A DNA stretch of 16,180 bases from Prevotella sp. UBA2456 (GCA_002342415.1 DDPY01000039.1:1-16180), one strand, 5' to 3'; shown: positions 7,369 through 14,974, counted from the first letter of the stretch. Translations and numbers: made by a program. Notes: generated by a model not told the origin, from the letters alone.

Positions 7369-10300
7369 CTAATTGATTTTGTAACCCAAAGCATCTGTCT
7401 GCTCTATATAGCTTATCAGGTCGTTTCGGACATCAACCGTCTTCGAGGCACTGCGCAATAGCACATGACGCTTACCTGTAGAGTCGTGCATCATGAAGTA
7501 TAGCTGTGTCTTGCCAGGACTATGAGTAATCAGCTCGTCGAGCTCGGTGACGACGGTTTCGTCGAGTATGTCGGTATCCAGCGATATCGTGATGCGCTCG
7601 ATGGCCCGTTCCTTCACACTCTGCAGCAGCTCGACATTACTCACTTTCAGCTCCTTCTGATCGGAATTATAGAATCGGGCTGACATTTTGCCAGTGATGT
7701 AGACCGCAGCCCCTTCGATGAACTTGCCGTTCAGATTCAGCCAGTCGTCGCCAAACAACACCAGTTCACCCGACCCGTGGAAGTCTTCCAGACCGACAAT
7801 CCCCCACGGCTTGTTGTTCTTGCCAAAGCGGGACTGCACACTGGTGACGATTCCTCCCAGGGTGATATCCTCCCTGTCCTTCAGCGCTGCACAACGGTCT
7901 GCCAATTCGTCGCAGTGGGCATTACACAGGTTGTCCAATACGATTCTATACTGGTCCAGCGGATGGGCCGACAGGTAGATGCCTACCAACTCGCGCTCCT
8001 TGTTCAGTCGCTCGATATCGCTCCAGCGGATATCGGACTTGGGCACAGCAGGTGTCTGAATGGTCAAGTCGCCCATATCGCCGAACAGCGATGTCTGCGC
8101 CTCTTGTTTCTCCTGCTGATACAGCTGGCCATAGCGTATGATGATGTCGATAAATGTCTCACCCTTGGCATTCTGGGCAAAGAAGTCTTCGCGACGAATG
8201 CCAAAGGAATCGAAGGCTCCGCTTAATGCCAGCGATTCGAAAGCCTTACGGTTGACCTGACTGAAATTGATGCGCTGAACGAAGTCGTAGATGTCTTTGT
8301 AAAGCCCGTTCTTCGTGCGTTCGTCGATGATAGCCTGTGCCACGCCGTCACCCATACCCTTGATAGCAGCCAAGCCGAAACGGATTTCTCCCTTCTTGTT
8401 GACACCGAATTTCTGGTACGACTCGTTGACATCAGGCCCCAGCGTGGCTATCTTCATGGCCTTGCACTCATCCATGAGCTTGGTAATCTCAGATATTTGG
8501 TCGCGACGGCGGCTCATGATGGCTGCCATGAACTCGGCAGGATAGTTGGCCTTGAGGTATGCCGTCTGGAATGCCACCCACGAATAGCAGGCAGCATGCG
8601 ACTTGTTGAAGGCATAGGAAGCAAAAGCCTCCCAGTCGCTCCAAATCTTCTCCAGCACTTTCGGGTCGTGTCCGTTCTTCTTTCCGCCCTCAATGAACTT
8701 GGGTTTCATCGCGTCTACGATGTCCTTCTTCTTCTTACCCATTGCCTTACGAAGAGCATCGCTCTCGCCTCGGGTGAAATCGGCCAGCAGTCGCGACAAC
8801 AGCATCACCTGCTCCTGGTAGACGGTGATGCCATAGGTGTCCTTCAGATACTTCTCCATCACGGGGATATCGTAAGTGATAGGCTCCTCACCGTGCTTAC
8901 GGCGAATAAACTGAGGTATGTAGCCCATAGGTCCCGGACGGTATAGCGCATTCATGGCTATCAGGTCTTCAAAGACGGTGGGTTGCAGTTCACGCAAATA
9001 TTTCTGCATGCCGTTCGACTCGAACTGGAAGGTACCAATGGTACGGCCCTGCTGATACAGTTCGTAGGTCTTGGGGTCATCAATGGGAATATTGTCCAGA
9101 TCGACATCAATACCGCGAGTCTGCTTAATGACAGCACAGGCCTCCTTCATCTCCGACAAGGTCTTGAGCCCCAGGAAGTCCATCTTGATCAATCCCGTAG
9201 ACTCGATGACGTGTCCGTCGTATTGCGTACAATTGGTCTTCTGATCCTTGAAGTCGGGGTCGTCGGCTGTCGACACCGGCACCCAGTCGGAGATAGGGTC
9301 GCGACAGATGATGAAACCGCAGGCATGGATACCCGTACCACGAACAGTTCCTTCAAGCATTTTGGCATACTTGATGGTATTGCGCAGAGCGGGATCACTG
9401 CTGGCCTCGGCATCGCGCAACTCAGGCACAGCCTTGATGGCGTTCACCAGATTCATCTTCGGCGTCTTGCCATCCACATCGGGCAAACGGTCGGGGATAG
9501 CCTTACAGAGCGCATTGGACACCGCAATGGGCACTTTCTCTACTCGTGCCACATCCTTGAGAGAGTTTTTGGTAGCCATCGTGGCATAGGTGATAATGTG
9601 GGCACAGTTTTCGTGTCCATACTTATCCTCCACCCACTTCAACACCTTGCCTCGGCCATCGTCATCGAAATCGGTATCGATATCAGGCAGGGAAATACGG
9701 TCAGGGTTCAGGAAACGCTCAAACAGCAGGTCATACTTCAACGGGTCTATCTTCGTGATGCCCAGACAATAGGCCACCACAGAGCCGGCAGCGGAGCCAC
9801 GTCCGGGACCGACCCATACATCAAGCTCGTCGCGTGCCGAGTTGATAAAATCCTGCACGATGAGGAAATAGCCCGGGAAACCCATCGTCTTCATGATGTG
9901 CAGCTCAAAGCGGATGCGGTCGTCCACCTCCTTGGGTAATGAAGAGTGAAGAATGAAGAATGAAGCATTTGCATCCTCCAGCTTCACCTCCACCTTCTCT
10001 ATCTTCAGCTCGTCGTTGGGCAGATAGCGCTGCTTGGCTCCCTTATAGGCCAGCTCGGCCAGATAGTCGGCCTCGAACTTGATACGATATAATTTATCAT
10101 AGCCGCCCAATTTCTTGATTTTCTTCTCGCCTTCCTCGCGCGGCAAGGGATTCTCGCCGTTTTCGTCGCGGGTGAACTCCTCGTAGAGCTGTTCTTCGGT
10201 AATCTTCTGGCGCCATTCCTCTTCCGTACCGAAGCTCTCGGGAATGGGGAAGAACGGCATGATGGGATCGTGGTCAATGCTGTAGATCTCAATCTTATCC

Positions 10301-11169
10301 AGAATCTCGCAGGTGTTGGCCAACGCCTCTGGAATATCGCTGAACACCTCGTTCATCTCCTCCCGCGTCTTAAACCACTCCTGCTTGGAATAGAGCATAC
10401 GGGTAGGGTCGTCCAAATCCTTGCCTGTAGAGAGGCACAACAGATGGTCGTGGGCCTCAGCATTCTCCTGATCCACAAAGTGGGCATCATTGGAGCACAC
10501 CAGCTTGATGCCGTATTCGTGAGCCAGTTCGACAAGCACCTTGTTGGCTTTCTGCTGCAAGGGGAAGGTTTCGCGGTTGGCACGCTGGTTGGGGTCTTTC
10601 ACCTCGTGGCGCTGCAACTCCAGATAGTAGTCGTCGCCAAAGACGCGGTGATACCACTCTATCGCCTCGCGCGCACCAGCAATGTCGCCATTGAGTATCT
10701 TCTTAGGCACCTCGCCGGCGATACATGCCGAGCAGACAATCAAACCCTCATGGTATTTTTCCAAATCTTCACGGTCAGTACGGGGACGCATGTAAAAGCC
10801 ATCGACCCACGCACGACTGACCAGCTTGATGAGATTCTTATATCCCTGATAGTTCTTGGCCAGCACTATCAAATGGTAGCCACTCTGATGGCGCTTATCG
10901 TCCTTCAACAACTTGGAGCCATAGCGCGACACATACATCTCACAACCAAAGATGGGAACGAAAGGCGGAAGTCCCTCCTTCTTACGCCCCTTGTTGATGC
11001 CGCCCACATAGTCATGAAATTCCTTGATACCAAACATGTCGCCATGATCGGTGATGGCCATGCCGCGCATGCCGTTGCCAATAGCCTTGTCCACCAGCCG
11101 TTTGATGCTCGACTGACCGTCCAATATTGAGTAATAGGTGTGTACATGAAGATGTACAAAATCTTCCAT
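7369..11169 (-). CDS. dnaE: DNA polymerase III alpha subunit
   Basis: Replicative polymerase catalytic subunit, 1266 residues from the start chosen here. An upstream in-frame extension of 31 codons exists, but the ATG at 11169 gives the family start MEDFVHLHVHTYYS and agrees with a promoter that lies inside the extension. Order of parts: PHP domain (about 1-290) with all nine metal-ligand positions kept; palm with PDIDTDF (about 494-500), the catalytic Asp pair, then RPGPM; AFNKSHAACYS in the thumb/finger part; helix-hairpin-helix; and a C-terminal OB-fold (about 1100-1190, GGIVTSVQSRFG). A linker at about 385-415 is longer than I expect and includes residues 402-412 encoded by a heptanucleotide repeat. 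trxA follows 96 bp downstream on the same strand. Identification is secure; the start is well supported. Confidence 0.96.
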   Translation of the reverse strand: MEDFVHLHVHTYYSILDGQSSIKRLVDKAIGNGMRGMAITDHGDMFGIKEFHDYVGGINKGRKKEGLPPFVPIFGCEMYVSRYGSKLLKDDKRHQSGYHLIVLAKNYQGYKNLIKLVSRAWVDGFYMRPRTDREDLEKYHEGLIVCSACIAGEVPKKILNGDIAGAREAIEWYHRVFGDDYYLELQRHEVKDPNQRANRETFPLQQKANKVLVELAHEYGIKLVCSNDAHFVDQENAEAHDHLLCLSTGKDLDDPTRMLYSKQEWFKTREEMNEVFSDIPEALANTCEILDKIEIYSIDHDPIMPFFPIPESFGTEEEWRQKITEEQLYEEFTRDENGENPLPREEGEKKIKKLGGYDKLYRIKFEADYLAELAYKGAKQRYLPNDELKIEKVEVKLEDANASFFILHSSLPKEVDDRIRFELHIMKTMGFPGYFLIVQDFINSARDELDVWVGPGRGSAAGSVVAYCLGITKIDPLKYDLLFERFLNPDRISLPDIDTDFDDDGRGKVLKWVEDKYGHENCAHIITYATMATKNSLKDVARVEKVPIAVSNALCKAIPDRLPDVDGKTPKMNLVNAIKAVPELRDAEASSDPALRNTIKYAKMLEGTVRGTGIHACGFIICRDPISDWVPVSTADDPDFKDQKTNCTQYDGHVIESTGLIKMDFLGLKTLSEMKEACAVIKQTRGIDVDLDNIPIDDPKTYELYQQGRTIGTFQFESNGMQKYLRELQPTVFEDLIAMNALYRPGPMGYIPQFIRRKHGEEPITYDIPVMEKYLKDTYGITVYQEQVMLLSRLLADFTRGESDALRKAMGKKKKDIVDAMKPKFIEGGKKNGHDPKVLEKIWSDWEAFASYAFNKSHAACYSWVAFQTAYLKANYPAEFMAAIMSRRRDQISEITKLMDECKAMKIATLGPDVNESYQKFGVNKKGEIRFGLAAIKGMGDGVAQAIIDERTKNGLYKDIYDFVQRINFSQVNRKAFESLALSGAFDSFGIRREDFFAQNAKGETFIDIIIRYGQLYQQEKQEAQTSLFGDMGDLTIQTPAVPKSDIRWSDIERLNKERELVGIYLSAHPLDQYRIVLDNLCNAHCDELADRCAALKDREDITLGGIVTSVQSRFGKNNKPWGIVGLEDFHGSGELVLFGDDWLNLNGKFIEGAAVYITGKMSARFYNSDQKELKVSNVELLQSVKERAIERITISLDTDILDETVVTELDELITHSPGKTQLYFMMHDSTGKRHVLLRSASKTVDVRNDLISYIEQTDALGYKIN
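9937..9964. repeat. Heptanucleotide array, 4 units, inside dnaE
   Basis: Plus-strand units TAATGAA, GAGTGAA, GAATGAA, GAATGAA; in the dnaE sense this is TTCATTC-type. It encodes SFFILHSSL around residues 403-411 in the linker between the PHP and palm domains. The frame stays open. Confidence 0.85.
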
Positions 11170-11198
11170 AAAATGCTCTTTTTTCAATTTTTGAGGTG

Positions 11199-11231
11199 TA
11201 AAGTTACGGCGAAAAGGCGAGAATACCAAAA
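11199..11231 (-). promoter_or_regulatory. Promoter of dnaE
   Basis: On the minus strand TTTTG (11231-11227), a 20-bp spacer and TAACTTTA (11206-11199), one mismatch from TAnnTTTG. The predicted transcript starts around 11193, giving a leader of about 25 nt before the ATG at 11169. This supports the shorter dnaE start. Confidence 0.6.
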
Positions 11232-11247
11232 GATTCGAGTGAAAAAT

Positions 11248-11278
11248 TTGTAAGATTAACAAAAAAAACGTACCTTTG
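11248..11278 (+). promoter_or_regulatory. Promoter of psd-pssA-DUF4834
   Basis: TTTG ending at 11250, a 20-bp spacer and a perfect TACCTTTG at 11271-11278. Predicted start near 11283, which excludes the TTG at 11283 as the psd start codon and leaves a leader of about 30 nt to the ATG at 11313. Back to back with the dnaE promoter. Confidence 0.8.
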
Positions 11279-11312
11279 CATCTTGAAACATAGAACTATC
11301 GCTTACAACCCC

Positions 11313-12020
11313 ATGGGAGAAAGAATAAAGAAACTCAAGAAGATAAGAATACATAGAGAGGGAAATATCGAGCTGCTGTACGGTGCCATTGCCGTACTGG
11401 GCATCAACCTGTTGCTCTACTTCGGACTTGATGTCATCCACCCCTATGCGCGACATATCGTGATGCCCTTCACCTGTGGTATTGGTGCTTTCGTATGGCT
11501 CTCGATGCTGAACTTCTACCGATGCCCCATCCGCTATTTCAACGGCGACACCGAAAAATTAGTAGTGGCTCCTGCCGACGGGAAAATAGTTGTAGTGGAG
11601 GAGGCCGAAGAAAACGAGTATTTCCACGAGAAACGACTGATGATCAGCATCTTTATGAGTCCTCTCAATGTGCATGCCAACTGGTTTCCCGTAGACGGAA
11701 AGGTAAAATTCGTACACCATCAGAACGGCAACTACCACAAGGCCTGGCTCCCCAAGGCCAGCGAGGAGAACGAACATGCCGACGTGATGATTACAACCCC
11801 TGAAGGCGAAGACATCCTGGTACGCCAGATTGCAGGCGCTATGGCCCGGCGTATCGTCACCTATGCCAAGGAGGGCGAGGAATGCTACATCGACGAGCAC
11901 TTAGGATTTATCAAGCTGGGGTCGCGCGTCGATGTCTATCTGCCCATCAGCGCCAAACCCTGCGTCACGATGGGGCAGCCTACTACTGGCGACCAGACGG
12001 TCATTGCAAAATTAGTATAA
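11313..12020 (+). CDS. psd: Phosphatidylserine decarboxylase, short type
   Basis: Converts phosphatidylserine to phosphatidylethanolamine at the inner membrane; a pyruvoyl enzyme that cuts itself. At 235 residues it is of the short type. Near the N-terminus is a basic stretch (KKLKKIRIHREG) and then a hydrophobic segment that anchors it (about 22-65). The self-cleavage motif is LGS in FIKLGSRV; Ser204 would become the pyruvoyl group, leaving a 32-residue alpha chain. Conserved HxN in NVHANWFPVDG is also visible. The reading frame extends ten codons upstream to a TTG, but the ATG at 11313 (MGERIKKLKK) fits relatives and the promoter. It is followed after 24 bp by pssA, which makes its substrate. 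Confidence 0.94.
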   Translation: MGERIKKLKKIRIHREGNIELLYGAIAVLGINLLLYFGLDVIHPYARHIVMPFTCGIGAFVWLSMLNFYRCPIRYFNGDTEKLVVAPADGKIVVVEEAEENEYFHEKRLMISIFMSPLNVHANWFPVDGKVKFVHHQNGNYHKAWLPKASEENEHADVMITTPEGEDILVRQIAGAMARRIVTYAKEGEECYIDEHLGFIKLGSRVDVYLPISAKPCVTMGQPTTGDQTVIAKLV

Positions 12021-12044
12021 TAACCATTTAAGACCAAGGGCTTT

Positions 12045-12734
12045 ATGAAAAAGCATATTCCCAATACCATCACCTGCTGCAACCTCATCTCCGGCTGTAT
12101 TGCCACCTATTGGGCCCTGTGCGGTGTATGGGATACCGCCCTCTTGTTTATCGTCATCGGAGCGATATTCGACTTTTTTGACGGAATGTCGGCAAGGCTC
12201 TTGGGAGTCAGCTCGCCCATTGGAAAGGAACTCGACTCGCTGGCCGACGACATCACCTTTGGCTTTGCACCATCAGCCATACTCTTCGACTTTCTCAAGA
12301 CGGGCATACACTATCTCCCCTGGCACTATCTCATCTATATAGCCTTCATCATGGCTGCCTTCTCGGCGCTCCGTCTCGCCAAGTTCAACCTCGACGAGCG
12401 TCAAGCCTTGGGATTCATCGGGCTGCCCACCCCTGCCAACGCGCTGTTCTGGGCATCCCTGATGGTAGGAGTGGGCGACCAGCTTGCCTCGTCACCCTAT
12501 CTGTACTACGGTGTCATCGCTGCCATGTTTATCTGCTGCTGGCTCCTCGTCAGCGAGATACCTATGTTTGCACTTAAATTCAAGAACTGGGGCTGGAAAG
12601 GCAATGAGGTCAAGTACATCTTCCTGATAACCTGCATTCCCATTCTCTTCCTGTTGGGCATCGCCGGACTATCAGTCATTATCACGTGGTATGTCCTGCT
12701 CTCTATCGTCAGCAAGACTCAGAAAAAGAAATAA
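12045..12734 (+). CDS. pssA: CDP-diacylglycerol-serine O-phosphatidyltransferase (phosphatidylserine synthase)
   Basis: Makes phosphatidylserine from CDP-diacylglycerol and serine in the inner membrane. The 229 residues carry the full CDP-alcohol phosphatidyltransferase signature: Asp43, Asp46-Gly47, Ala50-Arg51, Gly60, Asp64 and Asp68. About seven hydrophobic segments are spread over the protein, the last ending in a short basic tail (SKTQKKK). Lies 24 bp after psd, whose substrate it produces, and 46 bp before the DUF4834 gene; the three share one strong promoter. The family also includes other CDP-alcohol transferases, but the pairing with psd favours serine as acceptor. Confidence 0.94.
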   Translation: MKKHIPNTITCCNLISGCIATYWALCGVWDTALLFIVIGAIFDFFDGMSARLLGVSSPIGKELDSLADDITFGFAPSAILFDFLKTGIHYLPWHYLIYIAFIMAAFSALRLAKFNLDERQALGFIGLPTPANALFWASLMVGVGDQLASSPYLYYGVIAAMFICCWLLVSEIPMFALKFKNWGWKGNEVKYIFLITCIPILFLLGIAGLSVIITWYVLLSIVSKTQKKK

Positions 12735-12745
12735 AACAATCCATT

Positions 12746-12773
12746 CATAACTCATAACTACTAACCCTAAACT
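12746..12773. repeat. Degenerate heptanucleotide repeat before the DUF4834 gene
   Basis: Units CATAACT, CATAACT, ACTAACC, CTAAACT: TAAC recurs at 12748, 12755 and 12762, and AAAC at 12769. The first two units are identical, the rest diverged. It fills most of the 46-bp gap between pssA and the next start codon. Confidence 0.55.
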
Positions 12774-12780
12774 TACTTAT

Positions 12781-13164
12781 ATGGAAATACTGCTATTCGT
12801 CTTTGTCCTCATTATATTTATAGGAATGCTCATAGGAGGACGTGTGGTCAAGAACATCAAGAAGATTCACAAGGCAGCCCAACAAGCTGCTGACAAACGT
12901 GAACAACAGTTCCGCGACGAGGTAGGCCGCCAGCGCCAGCAGTATAGCCAGCGCAGACAACCAACCAGCTCCAACCCATCACCAAGCAACGCAGAAACGT
13001 CGGAAGCCACCACTTCTGACAAGCCTAGGCAAGAAGAAGCCCGTCGCACTGAAACGGCAACGGGCGAGACCATTATCGACCGTCATCACCAGAAACGCGG
13101 AAACCGAAAGATTTTCGACGATGAAGACGGTGAATATACTGATTTTGTCGAGGTGAAGGATTAG
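12781..13164 (+). CDS. DUF4834-type small membrane protein
   Basis: 127 residues of unknown function. Residues 1-20 form one transmembrane helix (LLFVFVLIIFIGMLIGG), followed by a basic helix rich in Lys, Gln and Arg (about 24-60), a low-complexity Ser/Thr/Pro/Glu stretch (60-100) and a conserved-looking acidic end (KIFDDEDGEYTDFVEVKD). This layout, and the place after psd and pssA, match the Bacteroidetes DUF4834 family as I know it. The charge pattern suggests a cytoplasmic C-terminal part. The stop codon TAG overlaps the stop TAA of convergent pyrH by two bases and the genes overlap by four. A link to phospholipid synthesis is only suggested by position. Confidence 0.8.
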   Translation: MEILLFVFVLIIFIGMLIGGRVVKNIKKIHKAAQQAADKREQQFRDEVGRQRQQYSQRRQPTSSNPSPSNAETSEATTSDKPRQEEARRTETATGETIIDRHHQKRGNRKIFDDEDGEYTDFVEVKD

Positions 13165-13871
13165 TTGTGCACCAGCGTGCCAATCTCCTTACCTTCCATC
13201 ACTTTCTTTAAGTTCCCGACAACATCCATATTAAACACATAGATGGGCAGATTGTTGTCCTGACACATACAGATGGCGGTCAGGTCCATCACCTTCAGCC
13301 CTCGCGCGAGCACCTCTTTATAGGTAATCTGATCAAACTTGGTGGCTGTCGGGTCCTTCTCCGGGTCTGCGGTATAGACACCATCCACGCGAGTACCCTT
13401 CAGCATCACATCGGCCTCAATCTCGATGCCGCGCAGACTGCTTCCTGTATCAGTAGTGAAATAGGGCGAACCCGTTCCTGCCGAGAAGATGCAGACATAG
13501 CCTGCCTCCATAGCCTCGATGGCCTTCCACTTGGTATAGAACTCGCCAATAGGCTCCATGCGGATAGCGGTCATCACACGGTTCTTCACACCGATAGCCC
13601 CTAAGGCGGAGCTCAGGGCCAGCGAATTGATAACCGTAGCACACATGCCCATCTGGTCGCCTTTCACACGGTCGAAGCCTTTCTGACTTCCACTCAGTCC
13701 GCGGAAGATATTACCACCGCCGATGACAATGCCAATCTGCACGCCCATCTCGCTCACTTCCTTGATCTGGCGAGCATAGTCACTCAGCCGCCCAGGGTCT
13801 ATACCATAGCCTTGACTACCCATCAGACTCTCACCCGAGAGTTTTAGGAGAATTCTCTTAAATCTTGCCAT
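13161..13871 (-). CDS. pyrH: Uridylate (UMP) kinase
   Basis: Phosphorylates UMP to UDP in pyrimidine synthesis; a cytoplasmic amino-acid-kinase-fold hexamer. 236 residues, normal length. Visible motifs: LLKLSGESL near the N-terminus with the catalytic Lys10, IGGGNIFRG, then KGDQMGMCATVINSLAL, and in the nucleotide-binding part FFxTD-type PYFTTDTGSSLRGIEIEADVMLKGT followed by VDGVYTADP. The ATG at 13871 is preceded by an A-rich leader and an octanucleotide array. No promoter box is evident in the 144 bp separating it from birA, so it may be read from the birA promoter. Convergent with the DUF4834 gene, with overlapping stop codons and no visible terminator hairpin between them. Confidence 0.97.
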   Translation of the reverse strand: MARFKRILLKLSGESLMGSQGYGIDPGRLSDYARQIKEVSEMGVQIGIVIGGGNIFRGLSGSQKGFDRVKGDQMGMCATVINSLALSSALGAIGVKNRVMTAIRMEPIGEFYTKWKAIEAMEAGYVCIFSAGTGSPYFTTDTGSSLRGIEIEADVMLKGTRVDGVYTADPEKDPTATKFDQITYKEVLARGLKVMDLTAICMCQDNNLPIYVFNMDVVGNLKKVMEGKEIGTLVHN

Positions 13872-13895
13872 TTTTCCAACTTGTTTTATTTTTGT

Positions 13896-13919
13896 TCGAC
13901 ATTTCGATATTACGATATT
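13896..13919. repeat. Octanucleotide array, 3 units of AATATCGA (minus sense), before pyrH
   Basis: Plus-strand units TCGACATT, TCGATATT, ACGATATT, i.e. AATATCGT, AATATCGA, AATGTCGA in the sense of pyrH. It ends 24 nt before the pyrH ATG, the same spacing as the array before tsaE. Confidence 0.65.
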
Positions 13920-13965
13920 CTATCTGCATCCTACTCGTCTCTCTTGCCTGGGCTTGCCAGCATTT

Positions 13966-14014
13966 CTCTCACCTCTCACCTCTCATCACTCACCTCTCAC
14001 CTCTTACCTCTTAC
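13966..14014. repeat. Heptanucleotide array, 7 units of CTCTCAC, between birA and pyrH
   Basis: Seven consecutive 7-mers: CTCTCAC, CTCTCAC, CTCTCAT, CACTCAC, CTCTCAC, CTCTTAC, CTCTTAC. An eighth, diverged unit (CTCAGAT) contains the birA stop codon. Purine-rich in the sense of birA and pyrH transcription. Same unit number and total length (49 nt) as the array inside porW. Confidence 0.9.
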
Positions 14015-14015
14015 C

Positions 14016-14747
14016 TCAGATAAAGGCCACTTCCTTGAAAGCATAACGCCTTTGCTGGCCATTATCGTCGCGCAGTATGAGATGACCGCTGTCCTCGACA
14101 TCCACCAGCTCTGCCATAAAGGCGCCCTGCCGGTCGGCATAGGGATAAAAGCCCTTCTTGCGATAGAGCATGGAGCGATATTCCGCACCCACCTCCTTGC
14201 CAATGTATTTCTCGTAGCTCTGCAGAATGTCCCTCAGCAGCTGTTCGCGATCCGTTTCGTGCTCACATATCTGCCAGAGTGACACAGGGTTGGGAGCATC
14301 GCTCAGAAACTGGCGTTGGTTCACATTCAACCCTACCCCTACTATGCTGTCGCGAATAGAAGCACCATGCAGGCGGTTCTCTATCAGGATTCCACAGATT
14401 TTTGCATCGCGCCAGTAGATATCGTTAGGCCACTTTATGGCCAAGTCGCCAATATGCTGTCCTAAGGCATCACAGATGGCCAGCGACACCACCATCGAGA
14501 GGTAGAACTGCCGGCTGGCTGGCAAGGGACTGTCTATGATACGAGCGTCCAATGTCGGAGTTTTAGGATGTATCAGCATCGAGAAAGTCAGGTTCTTACC
14601 GCGTTCGCTTTCCCAGTGGTTAGTGCCCTGTCCGCGCCCCGAAGTCTGATAGTCTGCCCACACCACCGTATTCTCCCCCTGTCCCTGCTCGCGCAGCCAG
14701 CGGTTGGTAGAATCGGTCTCGGCGATATGTACAATATTCCATTCCAT
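14016..14747 (-). CDS. birA: Biotin-[acetyl-CoA-carboxylase] ligase, no DNA-binding domain
   Basis: Attaches biotin to the carrier protein of biotin-dependent carboxylases via biotinyl-AMP. 243 residues from the chosen ATG: ETDSTNRW (10-17), the biotin/ATP loop GRGQGTNHW (37-45), KWPND with Lys105, KICGILIE, VGLNVNQ, and the small C-terminal SH3-like domain ending RRYAFKEVAFI. There is no N-terminal helix-turn-helix, so it should not act as the BirA repressor. The frame is open 32 codons further upstream, but the extension is hydrophobic and unlike the family, and a perfect -7 box lies inside it, so MEWNIVHIAETDST is the likely start. That puts the start codon only four bases after the box. 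The stop TGA lies in the diverged last unit of a heptanucleotide array. Confidence 0.93.
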   Translation of the reverse strand: MEWNIVHIAETDSTNRWLREQGQGENTVVWADYQTSGRGQGTNHWESERGKNLTFSMLIHPKTPTLDARIIDSPLPASRQFYLSMVVSLAICDALGQHIGDLAIKWPNDIYWRDAKICGILIENRLHGASIRDSIVGVGLNVNQRQFLSDAPNPVSLWQICEHETDREQLLRDILQSYEKYIGKEVGAEYRSMLYRKKGFYPYADRQGAFMAELVDVEDSGHLILRDDNGQQRRYAFKEVAFI

Positions 14748-14751
14748 GCTG

Positions 14752-14783
14752 CAAAGGTAAGCAATTAAATTGAAAACGAGAAA
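14752..14783 (-). promoter_or_regulatory. Promoter of birA, probably giving a leaderless mRNA
   Basis: On the minus strand a perfect TACCTTTG (14759-14752) with TTTC (14783-14780) about 20 bp upstream as a weak -33 element. Only four bases separate the box from the birA ATG at 14747, so the transcript should begin at or next to the start codon. Confidence 0.6.
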
Positions 14784-14925
14784 GGATGAACAAGAAAAGT
14801 AAGCCAAATAGTTCGCAAGACTTTTCCTCCTACATTTTGCCACATTGAGTTTGCAAAGGAGACATACACATATTTAATAATATTTAAATTGGCAGAACGA
14901 AAGCAGAGGTTTGAAATTTATTTTG

Positions 14926-14933
14926 TACCTTTG
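14926..14933 (+). promoter_or_regulatory. Promoter (-7 box) of mdh
   Basis: A perfect TACCTTTG. The nearest TTTG (14910-14913) is only 12 bp upstream and no TTG lies at about 20 bp, so the -33 element is poor. A very AT-rich tract (about 14871-14890) lies further upstream. Predicted leader about 36 nt, A-rich. Confidence 0.6.
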
Positions 14934-14974
14934 CAAGCAACTGATAAAAGCAACAATTAAAACAATAAGAGATT

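Noticed and set aside
8983..9939. Open frame of 318 codons on plus opposite dnaE
   Set aside because: It overlaps the conserved polymerase core; its composition (Gly, His, Leu, Val, Gln rich) is that of an antisense shadow.
11170..11262. 31-codon upstream extension of dnaE
   Set aside because: It would contain the dnaE promoter box and is unlike the family N-terminus; the ATG at 11169 fits better.
11283..11312. TTG start for psd at 11283
   Set aside because: It lies at the predicted transcription start, and family members begin at the basic MG..KKLKK segment encoded from 11313.
13881..14282. 133-codon open frame on plus between pyrH and birA
   Set aside because: Its Ser/Leu/Thr/His-rich part is just the translation of the CTCTCAC array, and the rest is antisense to birA.
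14748..14843. 32-codon upstream extension of birA
   Set aside because: It contains a perfect -7 box and a hydrophobic stretch not found in the family.
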